From positions 27,714,001 through 27,778,000 of the forward strand of contig OU612068.1 of assembly GCA_914767715.1 (NCBI GenBank): a stretch of DNA of 64,000 nucleotides. Reading direction: 5' to 3'. The translations under genes and the position numbers were made by a program. Shown in pieces: positions 41,801-53,800 of the stretch. How positions within the stretch are numbered: the first letter of the stretch is position 1; each line of letters opens with the position of its first letter. The notes beneath the pieces were generated by a model. The model did no database searches and was not told where the DNA came from. It worked only from the letters and a program-made list of their open reading frames with translations. Source of the DNA: Membranipora membranacea (lineage: Eukaryota; Bryozoa; Gymnolaemata; Cheilostomatida; Membraniporidae).

Positions 41801-44800
41801 GAGCGCAGTTGGTTAGAGCGTCGTTCCTTAAGCCTGCAAATGCTGAAGGTCGTGGGTTCGAATCCTACTGCAGTCCATCGACTACTGGGGTTTGGTTGGC
41901 CCTCAGGTGTGCTCCGACCTGCCTGCAAACAGAGAGCAAACTGGCGCAGACATTGTGGCCTAGTTCCTAAGACACTAATATTTTGCTGCTTATTCTTCGG
42001 GATTGGCGAGTGATAGAACGCCCGATTTTAATCAACCAGAAAGGTTGTAATTTAGCAGCTCCATAAGCGCATAATTTGATGATAGTTTTACTCGGACCTA
42101 GCTTTATTTTGACACAAACAGACCTGTGAATCTAGTGATCAATAGATATTTTTCACCAAAATGAATGCTAGTTTTTGAGAGATGGGTACACTGAAGCCTC
42201 TGATTGACCGAGGCATATAAGATGGACACAAATTTATCAAGTCACATTATATAAGCTCAATTAGATGAAAGACTTTTCAGTGAAATGTAATACATTTGTC
42301 TTCATTTAGTTTGATGCCTGTGTGCGAATATGTCATAGAACAATACGGCATCGACTTCGTTCTACAAAATAATCAAAAGCTGGAACAAGTGCAGAGGGAT
42401 ATCCTAGCTAATCAAAGGTCAATTCAGGCCAAGAGACAGGGCCAAGTTACCGGTAAGCAAGTAAATCTACCCCATGTATACCATCTAAATATAATATATA
42501 GGTAAAGAGTGACTTGTGCAGCTAGATTTGATTGTAGAGGCCAGAGAAACTAACCTAACCCTAACCCCAAAGAGTGAGTCAGCCAAGCTCATGAGAATTC
42601 ACTGTGAGAATTCATGCTGGACTAAATCAGTGATTACACTGTTACCATAAGGTTATCATTGATAAAGAGCTAAAAGTGAACAATTCTTTTCATGTAGTTG
42701 AAGAGCTGGTACACTATACCCTGAGTCAGGTTTGTCATCATGAGGGAAGGATGAGCAGACTGGAAGGCTTGCATGATGGTAAGTTTTTTCCTGACCATTG
42801 TTTGTATTAGCTGGGTTAAAGCTGAATTTTGTGTGTGTTACCTTTTGTTTTTCTTTACAATACTCAAAACTAATCTGACTCTAAATCCTTAGGTCCCTTG
42901 CTAAGATTAAGCCATGTTTTTTGGGCAATTTCTCTTGGGTCACTTTTCACATTACCGGTTCTGGCTAATTATTGCTAAAAAAGGTTGCGGTATATTGTCA
43001 TATAGTGCGGAGTATCCATCTGCTCTTATGATAGCAAAACTTCTTATACAATGTTGATCCCATTTTAGCGAGCACATCTGTGATCAATGATACCATGGAA
43101 GAGTGAATATAAGCTAGAGTTTAGTTAATCTAGTATGGGCTTGACTTACTCTTAATGGGCACACAATTTCACTAGCTTTCCCCCTTCATATACTTTACTA
43201 CTCTATGTCATACCTATGTAGAGCATTACAGATTATAAAGCTGCGTTTACATGTGAGACAAATCGGCTAATAATAACAACTCCCGACACAGATTATGAAT
43301 CTGCTCTATAATCGTTGTCTGTCAACATGTCAACGATACGCTATTTACACACTGTTCATGCCTAACCGATTTCAACACAAACTTCCAACTCAACTTGTCT
43401 CTGATTGGCTAGTGAGACAACTAGTTAGTTTATTGGCTGAACCATTCATAATCGTGAAGATGTGTCGGTCACTTGTGACATTAGCACAAGTGAACGATTT
43501 TGAACAATACAGATTTAACCACCGATTTAAACACAGATTAACTGTTTACACGGTCAGTCAAATCGGTGACCTGTGTCGGAGTTGTTATTTTTAGCCGATT
43601 TGTCTCACATGTAAACGCAGCTAGGTAGACACATGTAAACGCAGTGTCACGGTAGAGCTATATGAAATAATGGTCCGGAAAGGTACCGCTATGATCTGCA
43701 ATCATTCCTATTTCTGATTTAGGTTTGCAAAGGCAGGAGAGCGAGACAAAAGCAGGAGTTGTAGGTGCGTTAAATAGTTTGTACTGACACCCGTACTAAG
43801 CCCAGTAACAATGTTGGTTGTTTCCTGGCTGGGAATGGTGCTCAATTAAAAACTCAAAAAAAAAACCTTTAATGGCACTGGTAAGATTGTACAGCCATTC
43901 TGTTCATTCTGCCGTATGCAAATTTTGAAGGCCGATATAGTTGGTTACCTTTTGCTATGAGTTCAAATAGCAACCCTTGCTTCAGAGTCTTGTTAAATGC
44001 ATTGAGATTGGACCTTTTATTTTTCTAGAAATTGAAAAGAGCCTTACCAGCTTAGATTCAACTGTTTCTAATTTAAGTAGGAAGGAGGCACGTAATCAGC
44101 AAACACTCTCTCAGCACGGGGAAGATATTGGAGGTATGATACATTCAAAATCATTTTTCTAATGTTATATTATCACACGTCAACAGAGTCAGGGCTAGGG
44201 ACATTTGATTTGGAATCTTAATATACAACACAAGGAATGGAATGTGAAATTCAATCACTGACAATCATTGAATATATAAGATAACATGATAGCAAATTTG
44301 AGTAATTTATTCAATTCTTCTCTTTTTAGATTTGCAACAGAAACATGACACCCTTGAAGAAAAAGTGGATGGTGAGTGGAATTGAAATTATTGCAAATTC
44401 CTTCATTTTTTAAGACATCTCTGTGACTGCAGATTATGATGCTTCAAGTGGTTATGTTTTTGGAGCTGTATGAGTTCTTCTAATGGATTTGAAACTGGCA
44501 CTGCTGACTATTTTATCTTACAGTCATTTCCTGAGCTAGAGACACATGATACCGGCATCTAAGTGTGAGCTATGCTTACATTTTTGCATTACACTGTCAC
44601 TTTTTTAAATATTTCAATCACCAAAGTCATCAAATGTATGGTAACTGAGAAGTATGTTGATATTTTGCGTGTTTTTTCTTTCCTATAGAGAATGCAGATG
44701 TACAGAAGCGACAAGCGGATGGTGAGTCTTAGTCTTTTAGGGTGTCAAATAATTTTCAGTTGGCACAGAAAAATGTTTTTAACTTGTTTGGTGTACTTTT

Positions 44801-46892
44801 TGAACAAATCCATTTTACCTGCCATGTAAAGTAGAAGCATCATGTCTGTCTTGACAAGCTCTGTCCTCCCAACGACATAACATGGTCACGATATGCTAAG
44901 AAGCAACCTGGCTTGCAAGAATCAAAGGTCACTGTTAGCATAGCCTGTCTTGACAAGCTTTGTTGATGGAGGGAGGGAGAGGTAGCCTGGGCAGGCTGCC
45001 AGCCCAGGCTAAGGGGGAGGGCTATCAAACTGTCAAGAAGAGAATTGTCCCCTCCTAAAATCGGGGAGAAAACTCTCTTCAATCTCGAGATTTATTTGAT
45101 TAAAAGATGCCACAAACAAAACACGCCCATTCTTTTATGAATAAGAAATATTACTGTAAGCTGTTTTACAGACTACACACTTGATCGGGAAAAAATGCAT
45201 CAATGTCTTCTTTGGTTGTTGCTATGCTAGCACTGCTCTCTGCACTACAAACGAACTCGTGTTATATCAGCTCTTATATATTTCTGTATTTCATCTCAGA
45301 ATTATGGAGAGAAAAGAAGTCAAATGAAAACGAGATAGAGGCAATAAAGAAGGAGCAAAACAGTAAGTCTGGCTTCAGTGGTTCTCATAGAATTAAAGTG
45401 ATTATTGCCTCATGACTTTGAGCCAAAATGTATGATTTACTTACATGGCACTAATAAATAATTACAACCATGGAACCATGGCATCATAGTGAAGGTTATA
45501 TTGTTGATAATTTGGTTTTGCGTGAATTTGAACTCTACAGTCCCTACCGGTCGAATGGATCTTGATTGCATGAGGCAATAACTTTAATTCCAATCCTTCT
45601 ACTCACACAGATATGAAAGATAATGCTAAGGCGACAAGGCTGGTCCAGAATCAGATAAAGAAAAAGGTGAATGAGATTGAGACGTCCGAGAACAACATTG
45701 CGTGAGTGTGACGTGGCAGGATACAAAAAAATATGGTAACCCAGTGCGCGTCAAAACTACTACACAATACAATCTGTAAAAGGAGCTAGACAGCTTGGAT
45801 TTTGTGCAATTCAAATTGTGTGCCATAATTTGCTCCATCAAGAATTAATGTATGTTATCCCATTTTCGATCTATGTGAATGAACAGCACAAAAAAGTATC
45901 GATGAAACCAAAAACGCAAGTTTCATAATTATGTATCCTATATCATTTAATACAATATAATGTCAAAATAACAATATTTTTTGTTATAGTATTAACTTAC
46001 ATTTTAGTGCATAGAGTAACACATTCAAATGCATTCACATTCGAATTGACATCTGATTCTTTTACTCAGGGAAGCTGAGATAAGGGTAGAGAAAATCTCT
46101 TTTTATAACAACTGATTTGTGTAGTGATAGTCACAACTGATTTCCTACGTAGAAAACTAAAGTATAGTATTGGTTTTTAATGTACCATTTACTTACTTAG
46201 TCTTCTACTGTGTGAACAATTATACCCACAACCCATGCTTATTCACTCAAATTGAAATATTTGTTATATTTGTTAAAAATGTTTGTAGTTGAAAATAGTT
46301 GCATATAGATACCTATCATATCAGACAAAAATATTTATTCTGATACTCGTTATTAATATCAATATCAATGTTTAGAGACAGTCATGTATAATATAATGCA
46401 TGTTTTTTTATGTTCTTATGCAATCCATATATATATTATATATATATATATATCTATGATTCCACACTCCTCACCCTGACTCATGTATAGTATTTTAATT
46501 TTTTATATTCAGTATAATCACGTTGTGATATTTGAATCTCGAATAAACACCACCACCATTTACATTCCCTCCGCCTCCAGTATGTACCCAATTTTGTCTC
46601 ACATTTGACCTTGATTGGCATAAAGTTTCCCTTTGCTCTGTGTCCTTTGCTTGTTATAAGTTTGTTATTTGACCGGTTCTATGTAGGCTGCAGTGCAAAC
46701 AAAGAGTTTTTTTAGTGCGTGTTATGAATAGTATTCGGGCTACAGCTGTACTACGAGGAAGTAAAAGTTTTGGTAACTTGTTTGACAGTCCTTGATTGAT
46801 TCAGGCACATTATAAGTAGGATTGACAAGTTAGGTACCACCGAGAATAGAGTGACAGGAGAAGTTCGAGGCTCATTCATTGTGAGCTTTTAA
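38861..46892 (+). CDS. BIR-domain protein with coiled-coil-like tail, paralogue A
   Basis: Unnamed gene. CDS exons: 38861-38952, 39460-39596, 40459-40521, 40845-40880, 41383-41581, 42310-42452, 42698-42778, 43723-43764, 44029-44133, 44330-44371, 44689-44721, 45300-45362, 45611-45701, 46805-46892; 404 aa. The first exon begins at an AG (38854) six bases before the ATG, so a non-coding exon lies upstream. Residues about 110-195 resemble a baculoviral IAP repeat: CRAGFYQTTEGFVRC, zinc ligands C149-x2-C152, H174-x6-C181, then YVIEQYGIDFVL as in IAP BIRs. The C152 to H174 gap is 21 residues rather than the usual 16, and the usual Trp is absent. Residues 224-404 are polar and Lys/Glu/Gln-rich with heptad-like spacing, probably coiled coil. 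No RING or CARD domain is visible. Possible roles are IAP-like peptide binding or innate signalling; function is not known. Confidence 0.85.
41114..41190. repeat. Nested perfect palindrome
   Basis: Outer arms of 22 bp (41114-41135 and 41169-41190) enclose an exact 26-bp palindrome GGGAGTTACTTGCG/CGCAAGTAACTCCC at 41136-41161. It lies in intron 4 of paralogue A and is followed by a run of 16 C (41193-41208). It could extrude as a double-stem cruciform. Confidence 0.9.
41775..42038 (+). mobile_element. tRNA-derived SINE, copy 2 (duplicated A box)
   Basis: Best-preserved copy. The head has a GGAGTAGGAGGTGG leader, A-box-like GCGCAGTTGGTTAGA present twice in tandem (41788-41802, 41803-41817) and B box GTGGGTTCGAATCC. 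The body is shared with the other copies and it ends in AATCAACC. It lies in intron 5 of BIR paralogue A, the intron that splits the zinc ligands. RNA polymerase III would be the expected promoter reader. Confidence 0.9.
43239..43622. mobile_element. 384-bp terminal-inverted-repeat (MITE-like) element
   Basis: About 52-bp inverted ends beginning AGCTGCGTTTACATGTGAG and ending with the reverse complement, differing by a couple of bases. There is no transposase ORF. A second partial copy of the end (ACATGTAAACGCAG) follows at about 43631-43644. I could not define a clean target duplication, so the superfamily is undetermined. It lies in intron 7 of BIR paralogue A. Confidence 0.8.
46427..46453. 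repeat. (TA)n microsatellite
   Basis: Nearly uninterrupted TA dinucleotides in the last intron of BIR paralogue A. Confidence 0.85.
46542..46547 (+). promoter_or_regulatory. Possible intronic polyA signal in BIR paralogue A
   Basis: AATAAA within the last intron. If exon 13 is not spliced, the frame ends at once (ATT GCG TGA), so use of this signal would give a protein lacking the last 29 codons. Purely sequence-based possibility. Confidence 0.25.
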
Positions 46893-47845
46893 GTCAAAAC
46901 CTCAAGCAAATTCTTACCTCAAACCATTACCCTCAAGAAAGGTGAGTGAACAGTCATGACATATATGCCATATTATATCCATATTCCTTGCTTTCCTTGT
47001 GTCATATTTTGTGGTCAGATCCCTGGTCATCTGATTCTTGCGGTTGATGTAATTTAAATGTAATTTCAAACATTTCATTCTACTTAACATATGAGGGACT
47101 AGTTAGGATATGAAAATATAGTGGTTGTTGGAGCAGTTTGCTTTGCATGAAGTGTGGGACCGGAATGAAATGTATTTTTTTCAGGATCGGTTGCTTTGAA
47201 TTGTACCACTTGACCTACCTTGACAGCTGGTACTCTCCTGATAATTTTGGGTTAAGAAACGATCGGTTTATGAAAGTAGACAAGAACCAATATCTTGCTA
47301 GGCCCACTATCATGCCATATAATTGATTTTAGATTGGGTTTAAATTGGGTATAGGACACCTCTATATTATGTAAGAATTGGAAATCAATCTTGTCTGAGC
47401 ATTCTGATTAATCATCTGATCCAGCACATCACAAATGGATGACTTGTAAGAACATACTACAGCGAAGGCCAAGTAAGAGGGGTAAGGGGCTAGAGTAAGA
47501 AGGCATGTTTATCACCGGTAGAACATTCTGGTTTACCATAACACACACCTAGAGTGCACAGGGCCGTATGGATCGGACGAAAACCTCTTGAGTACTGAGT
47601 GCCTGTTGATGTTTGATATTTTGACCGATCTGACTGGATGCATAACGGTACAGCTTATCCTTCAATTCCATTTCCAGGCCATTTGCACTGCTTATTTTTG
47701 TGAGCTCTCTGGAGTTTGATTGATGTTCAGTGATGAAAACCTTACGGTAGAATCTTCAAAACAGATTACGGCTCCCACCTTTGAACTAAAATGATTCCTT
47801 GAGATAACAGAGCTTTTTTTTACAGATCACTCGAAAATTGTTGAA
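46893..47845. other. Spacer between the two BIR paralogues
   Basis: Under 1 kb from the stop of paralogue A to the start of paralogue B. It must hold the 3' end of A and the promoter and non-coding first exon of B. The ATG-containing exon of B begins after an acceptor at 47824-47825 (TTTTACAG). No canonical AATAAA was found for A here. Confidence 0.6.
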
Positions 47846-50800
47846 ATGGCAGAAGGAGGTAGGCCGCCTAAATATGATGAATCATTCATCCAACCTGACA
47901 GTGCATATAACAGCACACTGAGCACAGCTGTGCCTGATAGGTAAATAATTTTTGATGTCTTGCTATGCTTACTTTCAATCCTATTGTGTCGTTCATTTAT
48001 TCTTTCAACTTGAGTTATTCAATGTCAATACGACTGTAGTGTTAAGGATAGAATTCTTGTATTAGACCTTCTATAAATTATGCTGTAATAGAATAATTCC
48101 ACCTGAGCGTAGAAGAACTGGATGTTGGTACATATTATTGTGTCACAGTAGTTTTGGGCTTCGCAGTGTCTCATCTTTCTGATGAGCAGACAACTCCATT
48201 AAATATGGCCGATCAATAACATACTACGTCCAGGCAGGGGTCTTGGGAGTTGCAAGTTCTCCTATACTCCCTTCCACATTAACATATTGTGGAGATATTC
48301 AGCTGCTACCATGAGAAGATGATCCACCTCGATCGGTGATTGCTTGGACAAGAGCAAAATTAGGCAGTTATGGATTTGCGCAGGGTAGAACTTGGATACC
48401 TTCCGGTTTAGGGTTGTGGAAGTACTCCTTTAACATACAAACATTCACTTTAGAAGAATTCTTGAAAAAAAAAAATACAACCTAGTGCCTTTTCAACTCC
48501 TTCTCTATCTACTTTATTTTCCTTTAGTGCGCATAATACCGAATTTGGCATTGAAAATGATTTGGACTTTTGGGATGTTAATGGACCTTCAGCTAGTTCA
48601 CCACGGCAGTCATCTCTAGATAACTATAGAGAAACACCACAGCCAGTTTCCGAAGGTACGTCTGAACCTGCTGAAAACACTTACCTGGTAGCATATTAGC
48701 CCTCTTTTGAATCAGTTTTTCAGAGTTCTTAGTGTTTGTCGTAAAAAACTGTGTTATGTTTGTCAGTTGTAATTCACAATCCTGGTAGATCCTGGAACCA
48801 ATAGATTTTTTATATTGGATCATATTTGAGGAATCTTCAATAAATTTTTCTATCTGCATATGCTGAGAATTTTTATTTGGCTGGGTGTTTTTTCTGCCCC
48901 GCTCCTAGTTTCATCTTTTCATTTCCAATAATAATATATATTATATCTACTTCTTTCTCCTTGCTATCAAAATAGCCTCCTCATAAACGTATATGGAGCG
49001 AATGGTGAACATGGACCAGAACTTATTTTAACAGAATGTTATTGTCCTTTTAGTTCGTGCCCTGGATGAAGAAATAGGACAGCCAGACCCTGGAGCTGCT
49101 CAGGCTGGTGAGCTGGTATGATCGGTAGTTTTTGGGTTACCATGTACAACATGCACCACATTTATCCCAACTCAACAGGCTTACTGGGAGACTTGTTATA
49201 TTATTATGTAAGATTTATAATAAGAATGCAATTCAAAATTAATGATAATGAATTATGATTGTTCTTTTTTTTAGGTGTTTCAGCTAGCACTGCTAGAGGC
49301 TCAACAAGACATAACCTCCAAAGAGGTTGGTAATATGTACTGCAGTAAATATTAATTTTCCTATGCTACTAGAACATGTTTGTTTCCTCTGGTGCCAAAA
49401 GAATTTTCAAAATTTGGTATTGCTACACTGCAGCTTTTGGAATATCCTTATGCCACCACAGTAGAACAAACATGTAATATTTTGTTACCAATTCTTGATG
49501 AGCAATCTCTGGCTAAAAAATTTGTTTGAGAACTTATATTTAAGTGTCTTGCTGTTAGAAAATGTTGTCTGGTCACAAACTGCAGCCTGAGCTGCATGTG
49601 AATGCTCTGGAGAATTGTTTTGGCATTCAAGGCTTGTAGTAGATAAGAAAACCAAATAGCCCAACAACTGCTCTGCACTGCAGAACGCTTTCAAGGAATG
49701 GTCAATAAAAAGTTATTGTTGGTTGGGCTACCTAATAGCAAGAAATAAAATTGCCAAATATAAACGAAACACAAATTACATGCACAACAATTACGGTTGT
49801 CATAAACATATAAATACTATTTATGTTCATGGGGTTGTACACAATCTTGCATCTGTGTGAAGCGGCATAAAACTAGATATTCTTTCTACGATATAGTAAG
49901 AATATCAGTTTTCCTCCTTTACTTTAGATGCACTGCCCGAATACGCAACATTTGACAGAAGATTTGCAACATATTTGGACAAAAATGATCGGGCAAGGCG
50001 ACTTTGCAGAGCTGGATTTTATCTTACAGCACCGGATATGGTGAGATGCTTTAGATGCCATGCGGGGTTCAGTATCAACCAACAAGAACTGAGCGGGGAT
50101 CAATCATCATTGTGGGACTTTCATGCAAGGCAAGTATAATGCTAATTACCTACTAGAAACAAGTAAGACCATGGTGTCGCTGCGGTAAGTTAAAGCGATA
50201 TGACCCCTTGCTTTGTTTTTTCCACATTATGTTCCCGACAGATGTTGAAGCTTCAACAAAATCATTTAAAATTAGAGCACTTTTCCTAGGCGACAATGAT
50301 ACAGGCAGGTCAATAACAAAAATATGAATGAAAATGGGCATGGCATGAAAATCTGACATCCAATAAACTGTGAGACATCTATAAGATGTGAAACACAAAG
50401 AAGTTAAGAGAAACAGTATGGGTAATGACAAAGAAAGTTTTGCAAATAAGGGAAGACAACTTCCGGCTTTTGGAATTGGGCGAATAGTGCCGCAGGAGCT
50501 TTTGAGTCCCACCAGTGGAGCTTTTATGATTGATTACCCCAGCTTCCAGTGCTCTCTTTCCCCCCGGGTGGCCCTTGGACAGTGGGCAACAGTCTGGCGG
50601 GCTCAGACTAAGTGCTCTCATGTGTATACATCTCCAGGACAACAGGAGTTGGGAATCTGTTCTTCATAAAATTATTAAGGTTATCATAAGTAATTTATTG
50701 CATTAATTCACTGGTTTTAATACACAATTCAATTAAGAAGATTTGTTTTCAGTCTCATGCCAGTGTGCAGGTTTGTCATCGAGCAACAGGGTGTTGACTA

Positions 50801-53800
50801 TGTACTCGAACAAAACACTCTGCTTACCGCGGATCAGCGCCAAGTTTTGGAAAATACCAGAGCAGCTGCTCCAAGACCGGCACCTGGTGAGTAAAGCAAC
50901 AACTCAGACTGACAACTATATATTTCAACATGGAGAACCCTTCCTTTCCTACCCATATAACATATAACCGAGCCAGCTGGCCACTTTGTTGCGCCACATT
51001 TGTAGTTTGTCTGTGTTTTTAACTGATATGCGTGCATCAAGCCAATAAATAAAACCATAAAACTAAAAGCACAACTTAGGCTATACGCATCGATCACCCT
51101 CATTATCAGGGATAAAAAAATCCTTCACTATATGATAGTTGAGTCAATTTAAAAAAAAAGTATTAACCACAGCATGCTATTTTGGGATTTGCCTATTGTC
51201 CATGTTCCAACTAGTTTATAAAATCGGTGCAATCAAGTGTCAAAATATTTTGGAATGTTATGATATGGTGTAAAAAAATAGGGTTCCTGCTGATCAAATT
51301 TTTCTGATTTTGCGGCACCCTCTTATTACATACGCAGGCTATATTTAATGTACAATATCCCCGATATTACACAAATTGTTTGATAAACTATTGTTGTGTG
51401 ACAGAGATAAATTTTATTCTAAATTAATTCTATATTGAATTTTGTTGTTGGCACAGCTGACGAGGTGCTGCCGGAGGATTTTCTCATAAGGTTTGCTTCT
51501 ATGGAAACTAAAGTGCAAAATCTCACAAGGTTACATATAGGTGAGCGCTTCTCTTCAATCGAACTGATCCTAGACAAACATTTAATCTTGTTCAATCAAT
51601 GGAGGTATTTAGTTCTTTTCGAAAGAATAAAACAATCAGAGAGTCTATGATCATTTTGGGGTCATTTCAGGGCTGAACCCAAACAATCTTCTGCGTTATG
51701 CATGGATCTTTTATGTAGTTCAGAATGTGTGCTGTTGAACATAAAAAGCTATATTTGAAATTATTTTAATGGATTGCTTTGATCGAGACGGTAATGTACA
51801 CCACTTACAATCATCCCAAGAGACAACCCTAGGAGTCCTGTTTCCACATATCAAATATCAAATGGACGCGGCTAATAATTTTGGGAAGGAATATCCTTAT
51901 CGCCCCTCCCCCTTTGTTGTTGGAGACTGCAGCTGATTGTTTGTACTCCACTACTCACTAACTTACTATCATTTCTGGAGATAAGTCTTAATTAGAGTCT
52001 CAGGGCACAGTTTGTATATTTCAAACTATACACTTTGATTTGTTCATAATATCGCTCATGGTATGTAATGTAATGCATATATAGTTTAGAGTCTTAGACA
52101 TATAAATCAACAGCATTCAAAATTTTACTTTTAGATGCTCTAAGTTTCCAGTGAACAAAGCTCAAGCCAATTTGCGACTAATTTTGGTTAGAAACCTTAG
52201 AATAAAAGGGTTTTCACACAAAGATACACCAAGACTTTACTGTACCAAAATATTCTATCATTACAGAAATCTGTTTCATTACAACTTTTTCAATGTTTCA
52301 GGCCTGGAGAGATCAGACATGGAGCAAAAGGTTGAAATTGATGGTGAGTGGTCGGTCAATTTGTTATAAAGGATATCTTAGTAGTATCTTACAATATTTG
52401 ACATTTTTCCATTTTGCAAAAAATGGAGAGACAAGTGACCGCTTTTATATCTCAAATGGTTCAACATTGGGAAAGAACAACCAGATCGATATTATAAATA
52501 TCAATAGGTTTTTTCGATTGAGGATCAGTGTCAAGAAAACTATACAGGAGAAGAGAGCTATCGACTGTCTTTGTCTTGCAAACTTTTAACAGGGTTCTGA
52601 ACAGCCCAGATGAAACCTTGATATGCTCCTTTTACTTTGATATTATTCCAATTTGTCCACAGGGTTTTTTATTGTTTACTTTTGCACTGTCCAATCAATG
52701 TTAGGTATCATCAGCATGCCAACATGTAAGTTGTAATAAAAGAAAATAAGAGTGTTTCCTCTAATATTGTTCAAAACCGAATAGTTCTTTGCCATCGTGT
52801 TATATCTGAAACTAGGGGTTTTAGAATAACCGATACAACTAAACTCAATACAATCGATAGAACAGGCTCACCTCAAATCACTGTTACAAATGTCTGACTT
52901 GCTCAAGCAAGATCTTCTCAGTACAGAGCTATCAGTGTATTATCCTCTCTACTAGCCGCCAGCCTTCTGGATGACTCTACAAGTAATATAATCCTCATAT
53001 GAGTAATCTAGCTGTCCTCATGCATCGGATCCCCTTCGACCTTGCCGAGCAGATTACAGCTTCTAGCTCCCAATCGTAATTAACTCTATGGAAGTGAAAT
53101 GAAAATCAGTTTTTAAAGATCATGTACAAAGGCATAAGTTTTTAAATCCTCTACATATTTGGTCACATGAACACGTAGGGGTGTCTGTAAAAAAAATTCA
53201 AAGTGCAACTAAATTTGGATCAAATTTCGAATAATGCGTAATAATGCCTGATCCTGGCTGGTTTAACAACAGCTAAGAAAAGCCTGGCACGACGCATCTA
53301 AAAGTAGAGTAAAATTCAAATTTCTCCAAAGTGAGTAAGCAAGGAAAAATCTGAAAAATCCAATGGATAGTTTGGATATAAGTTGCCTTTCACCCAATCC
53401 AGAAAATATAGTTTCCTGAATATGTTATTGTTTCGAATATACCTCGTGTCGGACCGGTACTTCGTACCATTAGTGATTGATAACTTTGTGTACATACATT
53501 ACAGCTAAATAGATAAATGTGATATGTACAGTTTGTGCTGCTTTCTTTTACAATCAAGAGATGAATAAATGAGACCATGTAGTAAGTAGGACTTTAGTGA
53601 TTATACTTTTGCATTGATCGATACGTCAAACCAAACTATCAATATCAGCAAAATGCATTGATTTCTGGCGCATTTTGTTTGCGGTTGAGGTTGGTTGATT
53701 CTTTGTATAAAGATGACTCAAACTTAGAACATATCTCATTCTACTATTCTTAAAGTTTTAGCAATGACCTTCCTCTTTTTAACAGGCTAGAAAATTGAAA

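Noticed and set aside
41785-41880. Possible functional tRNA gene (A and B boxes)
   Set aside because: The A box is duplicated, no acceptor stem closes, and the same head with the same downstream body occurs at two other sites, so it is a SINE head.
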